Shown here in pieces: positions 33,724-42,752 of a stretch of DNA of 64,000 nucleotides. Numbering within the stretch: position 1 is the first letter of the stretch; each line of letters starts with the position of its first letter. Under the pieces are notes generated by a model that was given only the letters and a program-made list of their open reading frames with translations, was not told where the DNA came from and searched no databases. This DNA is from Flavobacteriaceae bacterium (GTDB taxonomy: Bacteria; Bacteroidota; Bacteroidia; Flavobacteriales; Flavobacteriaceae), in assembly GCA_947491985.1 (NCBI GenBank), contig CANLLR010000011.1, positions 1 to 64,000 on the forward strand, written 5' to 3'. Made by a program: the position numbers and the translations under genes.

Positions 33724-34050
33724 ATGATTTTAATAGTTTTTAAATATTTAACGCCAAGAGGTTTTAGAGGGTTGACATTTTTCCCTTTTGTTTTTTTAAC
33801 TAATGCAGCGGATAAAACTAATACGGTCTTTATTCATCACGAGCGCATTCATATGCGTCAGCAATTAGAGCTACTAGTAGTGCCGTTTTACGTTTGGTAT
33901 TTATTGGAATATTTGTTTCGTTTGGTGCAATTGAAAGACAAAAAAAAAGCCTATTATGCTATTTCGTTTGAACGGGAAGCGTATGAAAATGAAAAAGACC
34001 TTGACTATTTAAAGCGAAGGTCTTTTTGGAATTTTGTATCGTATTTATAA
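33724..34050 (+). CDS. Small HExxH protein, possible membrane-associated metallopeptidase
   Basis: The ATG at 33724 gives 108 residues (MILIVFKYLTPRGFRGLTFF); an upstream TTG at 33715 is less likely. The sequence HHERIHMRQQLELL contains an HExxH zinc-protease motif (HERIH), followed by a hydrophobic helix (VVPFYVWYLLEYLF) and a second conserved-looking acidic segment, SFEREAYENEKDLDYL, that could give a third zinc ligand. It is too short for a standard peptidase family I can name. It overlaps no neighbour and faces a convergent gene. Confidence 0.65.
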   Translation: MILIVFKYLTPRGFRGLTFFPFVFLTNAADKTNTVFIHHERIHMRQQLELLVVPFYVWYLLEYLFRLVQLKDKKKAYYAISFEREAYENEKDLDYLKRRSFWNFVSYL

Positions 34051-35274
34051 CTATTGCGGAAGCATCATCGGAATTAAAGAGAAAATTTCGTTTGATGCCG
34101 TAGGTGTGTCAATATTTCCTTTGGCCCATAGCTGAAAATAATAGGTTGTACCGTTAACCAAACCATTAGAAACGCTTTGATTATAAGTTGTTGCCCAATA
34201 ATTTCCACTACCTTGTTTAGGAGAATCAGAAGCATACGATAGCACCGTTCCGGGAACAGTAACAGCAGTTGTGCCAATGGCGCCCGCGCTTGCATTGCTG
34301 CGACTAATTGCAGTTATAAATCCTTCATCACCTGCATTAGCGAAATACATTGCGTTGGTTAGAACATTGGAGCCGGTTTTGTAGGTAATTGAAGTTTCGC
34401 CGATGAGTCGGTAATTTATAGTTGTTGCCGGTAAAAATGTCAGACTAAAATTAGTAAAGTTGAGGTTGTCTGCAAAAGCATCGTCTCGTAAATGAAGTGT
34501 CCATGTTCCGTTAGGCGAGTTTCCATTAAACCCTGCCATAGTAGTGATATTAGGTACAATTACATCGGTAGTCAATGTGCCTTCTGGTCTGTAGGTTCCG
34601 GCTACACTTCCGGCAGTCCATGTTGTTATGTTTGTGGCTGCAGCATCTGAGAAGGTTACATTAAAAGTCAAACCTGGACTGTAACCTCCGTTATCGGTAC
34701 ACAGCTCTATAATTTGGCCCGTTGGCGATTGCAAGTATAAATCGATCTCTCCACCAAAATTGTGTGTTAATTGCACATTGCAAATCACATTCGTTAAAGT
34801 GCCTACAAAACCACTAATTGCAATTGTTCGGGTTGTTGAAGTAGCATCGATTGAAATAGGAGTTGTGTTGGAACCAATCGAGCTTGCTGTAAAAACAACA
34901 TTAGGCTGGACTAAAGTAGCGGTACTTGCCACAGTGCCTGTTTTTGTGTTCCCTTCTAATTTTACCCACAGTGTTCCGTTAAAATAATAAAAGCCAGTTG
35001 AAGTAATGTTTATGGCTGTGCCAGCAGCAGTTCCCGTAGCGATGCTATCGACATAAATTAAAGTAGAAACGGGGACTAGTAACATGCTTTGTGCTCTTTG
35101 GCGATCGACTCTTGGAGCGATTATTCCGTCGACAGTTGTGGCTGTTCCCGAAGGATTTGTTGCAGTAACGTCAAGTGTAGCTTTTGGATTGCTATTGCCA
35201 ATTCCTATTTGGGAAAAAGTGGAGGTGAATATTAAGAAAAAAAGTAAGGAAATTTTGAAGCTTTTTATTTTCAT
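34051..35274 (-). CDS. Secreted protein with proprotein-convertase P domain
   Basis: A 407-residue protein with signal peptide (about 1-21, ending TFS) and mature start QIGIGNSNPKATLDVTATN, the N-terminal pattern typical of Bacteroidota surface proteins. A P/Homo B domain occupies about 125-285 (NVQLTHNFGGEIDLYLQSPTG, FNGNSPNGTWTLHLRDDAF). The C-terminal part is beta-rich and ends without a clear sorting domain. P domains usually stabilise proteases, but no catalytic domain is present here. A TAATTTCG sequence upstream is one mismatch from the -7 consensus. Confidence 0.82.
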   Translation of the reverse strand: MKIKSFKISLLFFLIFTSTFSQIGIGNSNPKATLDVTATNPSGTATTVDGIIAPRVDRQRAQSMLLVPVSTLIYVDSIATGTAAGTAINITSTGFYYFNGTLWVKLEGNTKTGTVASTATLVQPNVVFTASSIGSNTTPISIDATSTTRTIAISGFVGTLTNVICNVQLTHNFGGEIDLYLQSPTGQIIELCTDNGGYSPGLTFNVTFSDAAATNITTWTAGSVAGTYRPEGTLTTDVIVPNITTMAGFNGNSPNGTWTLHLRDDAFADNLNFTNFSLTFLPATTINYRLIGETSITYKTGSNVLTNAMYFANAGDEGFITAISRSNASAGAIGTTAVTVPGTVLSYASDSPKQGSGNYWATTYNQSVSNGLVNGTTYYFQLWAKGNIDTPTASNEIFSLIPMMLPQ

Positions 35275-35375
35275 AGGTTTTCCGAAATTATGGATGTGAT
35301 TTGAATTTATTTTTAATGTAAATATAAAAAAAAACTTAACATTTGCGTTAAGATTTTTTGATGATGTATTTGTTA

Positions 35376-36296
35376 CTAATCAAAAATTGTTAAATTTCTA
35401 TGACAATAATCTCTTTCGCTATTTGCATTATTTATAATTGGAGCGGTTACGTTACCATCTCTTCGCCATTGAATTTTAATTGTTGTACTTGTTCCAGCAG
35501 TTACTGTTATTGGAAACATTGAGAAGTGAGCGTTCCATGAAACTCCAACACTTTCTCCAAATATATCATCAAAATCATAATCGGTTGCCAAAGAGGAGGT
35601 TCCGGCAATTACGGTATTTCCTGAAGTTACATTAACAATTCTAAAATCTAAGTATTCTCCATTTGGTGTTGCTCCAGCTAAGTTAACATAGCCAGCGGCA
35701 CCAAAATTTAAGTAAACCGTACTGTGTTTAGGAGTAAATGTTAATATCATGTTGGTCATGTCAGTAAAAATTGCAGTGTCGATTGTTATATCGCTTGCTC
35801 CAATGACAGACTGGATATTTTTACCATAAGGGCTATCTACTACACCGATTACAATCCAACGTGATTGCGTTCTGTTGTAACTTAATGTTACAGTAGAGTA
35901 TTGACCGCTAATTAGTGTATTGGTAGCACCTGAACAAAATATTCTATTCGCAGCTGTACTTGTAGCATTGTGAGTTATGGTGAAGTTTTGAGCAGTTGTA
36001 TTTTCAAGTGTAACTATTTGTCCGTCTGCAGAAGTAACAGGAACTATGCCGGTCAACGAAAAAGCAGCGGTTGGTCCAATTATTCTATAAAAAGAGTAGG
36101 GAGTTGCGCCTAAAGAAACATTATTATTCACACCGTTTACTAATGTTAAAGCAGTTGTTTCTCTTAAAGAAATTCCTCCATTCACCTCCAATGTTGTAAC
36201 TGGATTAGTTGTTCCAATTCCAACTTGAGAAAAAACCATATTTGTGGTGGAAACTGCAAAAAAAAGGAAAAAGAATTGTTTGTAGTAGTTTCTCAT
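35376..36296 (-). CDS. Secreted surface protein of the QVGIGTTNP type
   Basis: The start is set at the ATG opening MRNYYKQFFFLFFAVSTTNM; 13 upstream codons are dropped because they precede a normal signal peptide. The 306-residue product is cleaved after FS to give QVGIGTTNPVTTLEVNGGIS, as in many Bacteroidota proteins with phage-tail-like N-termini. The rest is beta-rich and Thr/Ala/Asn-rich with no enzymatic motif. It shares the mature N-terminus and orientation with the preceding P-domain gene 101 bp away, so the two may be surface partners. Confidence 0.78.
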   Translation of the reverse strand: MRNYYKQFFFLFFAVSTTNMVFSQVGIGTTNPVTTLEVNGGISLRETTALTLVNGVNNNVSLGATPYSFYRIIGPTAAFSLTGIVPVTSADGQIVTLENTTAQNFTITHNATSTAANRIFCSGATNTLISGQYSTVTLSYNRTQSRWIVIGVVDSPYGKNIQSVIGASDITIDTAIFTDMTNMILTFTPKHSTVYLNFGAAGYVNLAGATPNGEYLDFRIVNVTSGNTVIAGTSSLATDYDFDDIFGESVGVSWNAHFSMFPITVTAGTSTTIKIQWRRDGNVTAPIINNANSERDYCHRNLTIFD

Positions 36297-36603
36297 AGGT
36301 TTTGTTTTAAAATTTATACTCGGGTAAAACTGCAACGAAGGTATTTAGAAAAAAAATAAAAAAGAATGAATATCGATGTATGGTATAAAATTATAGACGA
36401 AGTGATGAATTTAGCATAACGGTTTGATAATTAGGAGTTAAATAGCTGTTTTTTCAACATAAAAAAAGGCTGATTCAAATAAATTTTTGCGGTTTAATTT
36501 TGTTCAATTGAAATAATAAATTCAACATAAATGTTTCTTTTTTTGATAAAAGACGACAAAAAATATCGGTAAAATACATTTAAATTCGACCAATGGTGCG
36601 TTG

Positions 36604-36623
36604 TTTAAAGTTTCTACTTTAAA
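36604..36623. promoter_or_regulatory. Perfect 8-4-8 inverted repeat upstream of the sorting-domain gene
   Basis: TTTAAAGT, TTCT, ACTTTAAA lies 24 bp upstream of the -7 box, about where the -33 region or an operator would be. It may be a regulator site or simply AT-rich symmetry. Confidence 0.35.
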
Positions 36624-36647
36624 ATGGTTTTTACTGTTTTTTTTTTA

Positions 36648-36655
36648 TAACTTTG
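36648..36655 (+). promoter_or_regulatory. -7 box TAACTTTG
   Basis: An exact match to TAnnTTTG, 13-26 bp before the two candidate ATGs of the next gene. No TTG is seen at the -33 distance. Confidence 0.5.
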
Positions 36656-36674
36656 AAACTGCAAAACTATGATT

Positions 36675-38612
36675 ATGAGAAAGATTACTTATTTTTTATC
36701 GACAATTATTTTGTTTGTTTTCACAAATGAGATTAATGCACAGCTTTTTGTAAAAGACAATAGTTATGTTTATAACAAAGGAACGGTTGTGTATGTTAGT
36801 GATTATGTAAATTTAGAGGGAGATATTGATGTCAATGGCACCAGCGGTAATTTTTATTTGCGTCAAGAAGGACAATTGTTACAGAGTGCAGCTACTGTGG
36901 CATCTACTAACACAGGGTCAGGTAAATTATCTGTTTTTCAAGAAGGAACAGTAAACAATTATGCCTTCAATTATTGGTGTTCACCAATAGGGAATGGTAG
37001 TCTAACTAATGATTTTGGGATTACTTTGTTAGGCGTACCAACAAATATAATTTTGCCTGCTACACCAGCACCAACAATTGGTTATAACCCGATTAGTTTT
37101 ACGACATCAAGTTACAACGGATTTGCAACTAATGGCGCTGTAACCATTTCATCCTATTGGATTTTTAAGTATAGTATTCCTTCAGCAAATTATGCAACTG
37201 GATGGCAGCCTGTGGGTCCTGCTACTACTATATCTGCAGGTCAAGGATTTACTATGAAAGGAGTATCAGGTGATGATTCAACAGATGTCGGCGAGTCTGC
37301 GGTAAATAACCCAGCATTAATAGATTCGCAGCGTTACGATTTTAGAGGAGAACCAAACGATGGTACGATCGCTATTACTGTTGCTCCTGATCTTTTTACG
37401 CTTACAGGTAATCCTTATCCTTCTGCAATTGATTTGAGTGCGTTTTTAACTGATCCACTCAACAACCGATTGGATGGTAAAGCTTATTTTTGGCAACAAG
37501 ATAAAACAATAAATTCACACAATTTGGCTGATTACAGAGGAGGTTATGCTGTTTATAATGGTTTTTCAGGAATTCACACTCCTGCACCATTGTTAAGTTA
37601 TATGTTAGATGGAACGCCAATTGTAGGACCAATTCCTCCTGAAAGCACCTCTTACCTCAGAAGATTTAGCCCAGTTGGTCAAGGTTTTATGGTTAGAGGA
37701 GAATCTCCTTTGCCAGCAGTTCCATCACCTATCGTAGCTATGCGAAATGATTATCGTGTTTTTAGAAAAGAAGGAGCAGGCGTTGTTGGGTCAGGAAATG
37801 TAAATCTAACACAATTCGAAAGAAATGCCCAAGCCAGTACTTCTATTGACTATGGATTTTATGATGACATAATCAACGTAGCAGGAATTGATTACACTCA
37901 AATTAGCAAAGCGCCAACACCTCAAATAAAAATCAACAGTACGCTTAATGGCAATGCAATTCGACAGGTAATTATTGGATTTATGAATTCGGCCACAGAC
38001 GGTATTGAAAAAGCTGATACAAAATCTCCTAACACAGGTGAAGCTGCTTTGCCAATGGATGTATATTTTGTTATTAATAATACAGAATTTATCAATAATG
38101 TTACCACTTTTGATATCAACAAACGTTTTCCGATTGGCTTTAAAAACAACGGACAAGTAACAGCTTCTTTTAAATTACAAGTCTACGAATTTGTAAATTT
38201 TGAAGCTGCTGAAAACGTGTATCTGTATGACGGATTAACGGGTTTATATCACAATATTAAGAACAATTATTACGATGTGGTTCTAGCTCCAGGGGTTTAC
38301 AACAACCGATTTGAAATTACGTTTTTAAATAATGTGTTAGAAATTGAAAACAATATTGCCGATAATTTCATTATTGTTCAAAACAATCCTAATCAACTAC
38401 TTACTATAGCTAACCCAAATTTATTGGATGTTAAATCGGTAGTTTTGTATGATATTACAGGTAAATTGATTTTTAACAAACTTAGTTTAGGAGCTCAATC
38501 AAATTATGAATTTTCTACAGTTACACTAAGCGAAGGTGTTTATGTAGTAAAACTAAATACTGTTGATGATAAAAGCGTAACCCAAAAAATTATTATTAAA
38601 AAGATAAATTAA
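36675..38612 (+). CDS. Large secreted protein with T9SS-type C-terminal sorting domain
   Basis: A 645-residue protein from ATG 36675 (ATG 36669 is possible). The signal MRKITYFLSTIILFVFTNEI ends at AQ. A long beta-rich body follows without enzymatic motifs, including FNYWCSPIGNGS and FTLTGNPYPSAIDLSAFL blocks that I recall from Bacteroidota surface proteins. The C-terminal 75 residues (SVVLYDITGKLIFNK, LSEGVYVVKLNTVDDKSVTQ, KIIIKK) match a type A sorting domain for export by the type IX system and surface anchoring. An adhesin-like role is possible. Confidence 0.85.
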   Translation: MRKITYFLSTIILFVFTNEINAQLFVKDNSYVYNKGTVVYVSDYVNLEGDIDVNGTSGNFYLRQEGQLLQSAATVASTNTGSGKLSVFQEGTVNNYAFNYWCSPIGNGSLTNDFGITLLGVPTNIILPATPAPTIGYNPISFTTSSYNGFATNGAVTISSYWIFKYSIPSANYATGWQPVGPATTISAGQGFTMKGVSGDDSTDVGESAVNNPALIDSQRYDFRGEPNDGTIAITVAPDLFTLTGNPYPSAIDLSAFLTDPLNNRLDGKAYFWQQDKTINSHNLADYRGGYAVYNGFSGIHTPAPLLSYMLDGTPIVGPIPPESTSYLRRFSPVGQGFMVRGESPLPAVPSPIVAMRNDYRVFRKEGAGVVGSGNVNLTQFERNAQASTSIDYGFYDDIINVAGIDYTQISKAPTPQIKINSTLNGNAIRQVIIGFMNSATDGIEKADTKSPNTGEAALPMDVYFVINNTEFINNVTTFDINKRFPIGFKNNGQVTASFKLQVYEFVNFEAAENVYLYDGLTGLYHNIKNNYYDVVLAPGVYNNRFEITFLNNVLEIENNIADNFIIVQNNPNQLLTIANPNLLDVKSVVLYDITGKLIFNKLSLGAQSNYEFSTVTLSEGVYVVKLNTVDDKSVTQKIIIKKIN

Positions 38613-38628
38613 TCTTTTTTTAACTACC

Positions 38629-38660
38629 AAAAAGGCATTCCGAATAGGGATGCTTTTTTT
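38629..38660 (+). terminator. Intrinsic terminator after the sorting-domain gene
   Basis: AAAAAGGCATTCC pairs with GGGATGCTTTTT around a short loop and is followed by a T run, 17 bp after the stop codon. Confidence 0.8.
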
Positions 38661-38676
38661 ATGCACTTCATTTTCA

Positions 38677-38684
38677 TAGCTTTG
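38677..38684 (+). promoter_or_regulatory. -7 box TAGCTTTG close to a TTG start
   Basis: An exact TAnnTTTG match just eight bases before the first TTG start codon of the next gene, implying a leaderless or near-leaderless transcript. Confidence 0.45.
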
Positions 38685-38691
38685 TAAAAAA

Positions 38692-39594
38692 TTGACTTTG
38701 GAAATTCCAACTCAAAAAATTGCACTTAACAACACTTCTGTTCAACTCTTTATTAGAAGAGAAGATTTGATTCATCCCTTTGTTTCAGGAAATAAGTTCA
38801 GAAAATTAAAGTACAATTTACTACAAGCCAGAAAAGAAAGTCAAACCACTTTATTAACGTTTGGCGGTGCGTATTCCAATCACATTGCAGCGGTTGCTTT
38901 CGCTGGTAAAGAAAACGGATTTAAAACAATAGGTATCATTCGTGGTGAGGAATTGGTTTCTAACATAGAATCTAATCCAACGTTGCAATTTGCAAAAGAA
39001 TGCGGAATGGAATTGGATTTTATTTCAAGAGAAGACTACCATTTTAAAACTGACCATCTTGATGAAATTATCAGTAAATTTGGCGAATGTTATATCATTC
39101 CTGAGGGTGGAACAAACGATTTAGCAGTTCGTGGTTGTGAAGAAATACTAACCGAATCAGATGTCAACTATAATTATATTTGTTGCTCTGTGGGAACAGG
39201 AGGCACCATTTCTGGGATTAGTAATAGTGCCTACGCAAGCCAAAAAATTATCGGTTTTTCAGCTTTAAAAGGTGATTTTTTACAAAAAGATATTCGTAAA
39301 TTTGCCAAAGGAACTAATTGGGAATTGAATTGTGACTATCATTTTGGAGGCTATGCAAAAGTGACGGATGAATTGGTTCAGTTCATGAATACATTTTACA
39401 ATAAATATAACATTCTTTTAGATCCTATTTATACTGGAAAGATGGTTTTTGGCGTTATCGATTTAATACGACAAGATTATTTTCCTAAGCACTCTAAAAT
39501 ATTGCTTATCCATACAGGGGGATTGCAAGGTATAGCAGGAATGAATTTGAAATTAAAACGTAAAAATGTCCCATTACTAGACTATGATGATTAA
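38692..39594 (+). CDS. PLP-dependent ACC deaminase/D-cysteine desulfhydrase family enzyme
   Basis: A 300-residue fold-type II PLP enzyme. The PLP lysine is in SGNKFRKLKYNLL (about residue 39), with FGGAYSNHIAAVAFAG and the phosphate-binding SVGTGGTISG. The family includes 1-aminocyclopropane-1-carboxylate deaminases and D-cysteine desulfhydrases; the residues visible do not decide between them. No ATG is available at the 5' end: translation must start at TTG 38692 or TTG 38698, right after the -7 box. The last 11 bases overlap the glucosaminidase gene, so they are cotranscribed. Confidence 0.9.
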   Translation: MTLEIPTQKIALNNTSVQLFIRREDLIHPFVSGNKFRKLKYNLLQARKESQTTLLTFGGAYSNHIAAVAFAGKENGFKTIGIIRGEELVSNIESNPTLQFAKECGMELDFISREDYHFKTDHLDEIISKFGECYIIPEGGTNDLAVRGCEEILTESDVNYNYICCSVGTGGTISGISNSAYASQKIIGFSALKGDFLQKDIRKFAKGTNWELNCDYHFGGYAKVTDELVQFMNTFYNKYNILLDPIYTGKMVFGVIDLIRQDYFPKHSKILLIHTGGLQGIAGMNLKLKRKNVPLLDYDD

Positions 39595-40462
39595 AAAATG
39601 CATTTTATATCTGTCTCTTTGTATTTGCTTCGCATGTGGTTCTAACAAATCTGTAATTCGAACAACAAAGGATTCAAAACCTGTTGTAAAAACTGTAAAA
39701 AAACCGATTCAACGTCCAACAGAAAACAGCAAAAAACCTCACAATCAAGAAGAACAAGTTAAACAAACTACTGAGGTGTTAGAAGCCGCAACTCGGGTAA
39801 AAGTCACAACCGCATTGGTGTTAGAATACATAAATGTGTATAAAACTATTGCACAAGACGATATGATACAATACGGAATTCCTGCTAGTATAACTCTTGG
39901 TCAAGGAATTTTAGAATCAGGAGCAGGAACCGGTCCACTAAGTGCACAAGCCAACAATCATTTTGGCATTAAATGTCATAAAGAGTGGAGTGGACCAAGC
40001 ATTAAATACGATGACGACGAAGTACAAGAATGTTTCAGAAAATATAATAATCCAAACGATTCTTTTCGAGATCACTCGCTTTTTTTGACTTCACGTCCAC
40101 GTTATGGTGCTCTTTTTAAGTTAGAAAGAGACGATTATAAAGGATGGGCTAGAGGACTCAAATCGGCCGGTTATGCTACAGATAAAGAATACGCAAACAA
40201 ACTTATTTCTTTAATTGAAAGATACCAACTCCATCAGTACGATGCCGAAGTTTTAGGAAAAGAGTTTGTGCCAAAAACCAATGATAAGATTCAAAATTCG
40301 GATACAAGAGTTGCTATAAATAAAGAACAACACCAAGTTACAAAAGGAGATACATTGTATTCTATTTCGAAGCGATACAACATCTCAATAGAAGATCTCA
40401 AAAGGAAAAACAACATTTCTGATAATGCAATTTCTATTGGGCAAACACTTCAAGTTAAATAA
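39584..40462 (+). CDS. Glucosaminidase with C-terminal LysM domain, lipoprotein
   Basis: A 292-residue peptidoglycan hydrolase. The lipoprotein signal [17 protein letters not shown] has its lipobox Cys near residue 18. A low-complexity Lys/Thr/Pro linker follows, then a glucosaminidase (GH73-like) domain at about 80-215 with catalytic Glu in [13 protein letters not shown] and NHFGIKCH. A LysM domain occupies about 245-292 ([20 protein letters not shown]). It should cleave between GlcNAc and MurNAc in peptidoglycan. It overlaps the preceding deaminase gene by 11 bp and precedes hemL by 20 bp. Confidence 0.92.
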   Translation: MMIKKCILYLSLCICFACGSNKSVIRTTKDSKPVVKTVKKPIQRPTENSKKPHNQEEQVKQTTEVLEAATRVKVTTALVLEYINVYKTIAQDDMIQYGIPASITLGQGILESGAGTGPLSAQANNHFGIKCHKEWSGPSIKYDDDEVQECFRKYNNPNDSFRDHSLFLTSRPRYGALFKLERDDYKGWARGLKSAGYATDKEYANKLISLIERYQLHQYDAEVLGKEFVPKTNDKIQNSDTRVAINKEQHQVTKGDTLYSISKRYNISIEDLKRKNNISDNAISIGQTLQVK

Positions 40463-40482
40463 ATTTAATACCTATTTATATA

Positions 40483-41769
40483 ATGCTATACCAAAGAAGT
40501 AGTACGTTATTTGCCGATGCGGAAAAAGTAATACCTGGAGGTGTAAATTCACCTGTAAGAGCCTTCAAAGGAGTTGGAGGAACACCCATTTTTGTCAAAA
40601 GCGCAAAAGGGGCTTATTTGTTAGATGAAGATGGAAACCGATTAATAGATTATATTAATTCGTGGGGACCGATGATTTTGGGTCATGCTCATCCTCCTGT
40701 TATTGATGCTATTATTGAAAGAGCCAAACTCGGCACTTCATTTGGAATGCCAACTGAATTGGAAACTAAAATTGCTGAATTGGCTATTTCCATGGTTCCT
40801 AATATCGAAAAGATTCGCTTTGTAAATTCGGGAACAGAAGCTTGTATGAGTGCGATTCGATTAGCGCGTGGGTTTACCAAAAGAGATAAAATAATTAAAT
40901 TTTCAGGCTGTTATCATGGGCACTCGGATTCTTTTTTAATTCAAGCTGGAAGTGGAGCAAGTACATTTGGAACACCAAATAGTCCCGGCGTAACACAAGG
41001 CACAGCTAAAGATACCTTATTGGCTAACTATAATGATTTGGAAAGCGTTGCTGAATTGTTTACTGCTAACAAAAATGAAATTGCTGCCATTATAGTAGAA
41101 CCTGTTGCAGGCAATATGGGTTGTGTTCCTCCGTTGAAAGGTTTTCTAGATGGATTGCGTAAAATGTGTGATGCTAATAATACTTTGTTAATTTTTGACG
41201 AAGTGATGACGGGGTTTCGTTTGGCCAAAGGTGGTGTTCAAGAGCTTTATGCTATAAAAGCAGATATTGTTTGTTTTGGAAAGGTAATTGGCGGTGGATT
41301 GCCAGTAGGTGCTTTTGCTGCTAATAATGAAATAATGAATTATTTAGCACCAATTGGACCAGTGTATCAAGCAGGAACTTTATCAGGAAATCCATTAGCC
41401 ATGGCTGCTGGATTGACAATGTTGCGGGAGATTAATAATGATAAAGATCTTTTTAAACGTTTAGAAGAAAAAACGGCGTACTTAGAAAACGGAATTAGAA
41501 CGGTATTGTCTAACAATGCTGTTGTTTTTACCATCAATAGAGTGGGTTCAATGATATCGGTGCATTTTGATGCTGAAAGAGTTATCGATTTTCAATCGGC
41601 AAAGAAAGGTGATAATGAAAGTTTTAAAAAGTTCTTTCACGGGTTACTTGCTGAAGGAGTTTATATTGCACCCTCGGCCTATGAAACTTGGTTTATTACA
41701 GATGCACTAACCTACGAAGATTTAGACTTTACAATAAATGCTGTAGATAAAGTGGCAAAGTTATTATAA
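40483..41769 (+). CDS. hemL: Glutamate-1-semialdehyde 2,1-aminomutase
   Basis: A 428-residue class III PLP aminotransferase catalysing the second step of tetrapyrrole synthesis from glutamyl-tRNA, giving 5-aminolevulinate. Motifs include [11 protein letters not shown] near the N-terminus, [26 protein letters not shown] and the PLP lysine in [14 protein letters not shown] (about residue 267). Length matches HemL (about 426). It ends the short deaminase-glucosaminidase-hemL run and is followed by a strong bidirectional terminator. Confidence 0.97.
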   Translation: MLYQRSSTLFADAEKVIPGGVNSPVRAFKGVGGTPIFVKSAKGAYLLDEDGNRLIDYINSWGPMILGHAHPPVIDAIIERAKLGTSFGMPTELETKIAELAISMVPNIEKIRFVNSGTEACMSAIRLARGFTKRDKIIKFSGCYHGHSDSFLIQAGSGASTFGTPNSPGVTQGTAKDTLLANYNDLESVAELFTANKNEIAAIIVEPVAGNMGCVPPLKGFLDGLRKMCDANNTLLIFDEVMTGFRLAKGGVQELYAIKADIVCFGKVIGGGLPVGAFAANNEIMNYLAPIGPVYQAGTLSGNPLAMAAGLTMLREINNDKDLFKRLEEKTAYLENGIRTVLSNNAVVFTINRVGSMISVHFDAERVIDFQSAKKGDNESFKKFFHGLLAEGVYIAPSAYETWFITDALTYEDLDFTINAVDKVAKLL

Positions 41770-41802
41770 AAAAAAAGCTTCCGTTAACGGAAGCTTTTTT
41801 TT
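41768..41802. terminator. Bidirectional terminator after hemL
   Basis: A fully symmetrical hairpin, AAAAGCTTCCGTTAACGGAAGC then TTTTTTTT, lies between convergent hemL and the small periplasmic-protein gene, with A and T runs on both sides. Confidence 0.9.
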
Positions 41803-42142
41803 ATTTGGTTTGTACGCCATTTCTTATTCTGTCTAACAACTCAGGGTTAGATTCCAATTGTTTCATTTGCTCATCGTTAAATGTAGCTTTGATTTTCATC
41901 ATCACGATGTTTAAAAATTCTTTTTTTCTTTCTAAAGAAAGACTCTTATCTTCTAAAGTTCGGTACTTCATTTCAAATAATCTGTAAAGATCTTCTTTCT
42001 GAGTGCCTGTTAATTTAACTGTTTCAGAAAGTAAGGAAGCTTCTTTTCTTGCATTATCTTCTACCGAAACTTTACTTTCCTGAGCATTTGCGTTAATTGT
42101 AAAAGCAAATAACAACGTTAAAACAAAAACTAATTTTTTCAT
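41801..42142 (-). CDS. Small secreted protein of unknown function
   Basis: A 113-residue protein with signal peptide MKKLVFVLTLLFAFTINANA and cleavage before QE. The mature part is predicted all-helical and highly charged, with KLTGTQKEDLYRLFEMKYRTLED and FNDEQMKQLESNPELLDRI. The T-x-x-Q pattern (LTGTQKE) recalls the Spy/CpxP LTxxQ motif, so a periplasmic chaperone-like role is possible. It resembles the next gene in layout. Function is not established. Confidence 0.75.
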   Translation of the reverse strand: MKKLVFVLTLLFAFTINANAQESKVSVEDNARKEASLLSETVKLTGTQKEDLYRLFEMKYRTLEDKSLSLERKKEFLNIVMMKIKATFNDEQMKQLESNPELLDRIRNGVQTK

Positions 42143-42213
42143 AATGGTATTTTATTTAGTATAATAGAATTCAAAACTAAATCTTTTTAACTAAAATTCA
42201 AAATTTATTTTAA

Positions 42214-42642
42214 TTATTCTTGGTTTTTAACTGGTCTTTTACCTTCTTTTCTTTTTTCACGGACCTTCTTTCCCTTCGCTTTTCGATTTTCTTCCCATTT
42301 TTTTGCCTGTTCTTCAGAAAGAATTTTTTTCATCTTAGTTTTCATTTCCAATTGGTCTTCAATCATTTTTTTCTTCATTTCAGCTTTTTGTTCATCAGAT
42401 GGTTTTGTTCCACTTTCTTTTGCTGACTTCATTTTGGCTCTTTTTGCTTCTCTTTTTTTAGATTGTTCTGTCAACAAGATTTTAATTTCATTTTGTTGTT
42501 TCCCAGAAAGATTAAGTGCCGTAGTCATTTCTTTCACTTGTTTTTCAATCATTTGCTCTGGATTTCTTTTTTCTTTTCCACCTGGTTGAGCAAATGATAA
42601 ACCACTGATCATAATTGCTAATACTAAAATTAATTTTTTCAT
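42214..42642 (-). CDS. Small basic secreted protein, Spy/CpxP-like
   Basis: A 142-residue protein with signal MKKLILVLAIMISGLSFA and an extremely Lys/Glu-rich helical mature region. It contains LNLSGKQQNEIKILLTEQSKKRE and KMKKILSEEQAKKWEENRKAK, where LSxxQ repeats resemble the LTxxQ motif of Spy/CpxP periplasmic chaperones. The C-terminus (KKVREKRKEGKRP) is strongly basic. It lies 71 bp upstream of the related smaller gene on the same strand and likely shares its transcript. Function is inferred from composition only. Confidence 0.75.
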   Translation of the reverse strand: MKKLILVLAIMISGLSFAQPGGKEKRNPEQMIEKQVKEMTTALNLSGKQQNEIKILLTEQSKKREAKRAKMKSAKESGTKPSDEQKAEMKKKMIEDQLEMKTKMKKILSEEQAKKWEENRKAKGKKVREKRKEGKRPVKNQE

Positions 42643-42721
42643 GTTTTTAAAATTTTATTTATTTAGGGTAAGACTTTTTAAAGTGTATTAGGTTTAATAA
42701 TTAACAAAACATTAGTATGAT

Positions 42722-42750
42722 AAAAAAGGAACTCTTAGAGTTCCTTTTTT
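42722..42750. terminator. Terminator downstream of lysS
   Basis: AAAAAAGGAACTC/GAGTTCCTTTTTT forms a near-perfect hairpin two bases beyond the lysS stop codon and before the next minus-strand gene's upstream region. Confidence 0.88.
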
Positions 42751-42752
42751 AT

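Larger units (their letters stand above)
36297..36668. other. 372-bp intergenic region between divergent secreted-protein genes
   Basis: An AT-rich region between divergent genes. It contains TACCTTCG on the minus strand (36336-36343, one mismatch from the -7 consensus), a perfect TTTAAAGT-TTCT-ACTTTAAA inverted repeat at 36604-36623 and a TAACTTTG -7 box at 36648-36655 for the plus-strand gene. I see no further gene in it. Confidence 0.6.
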
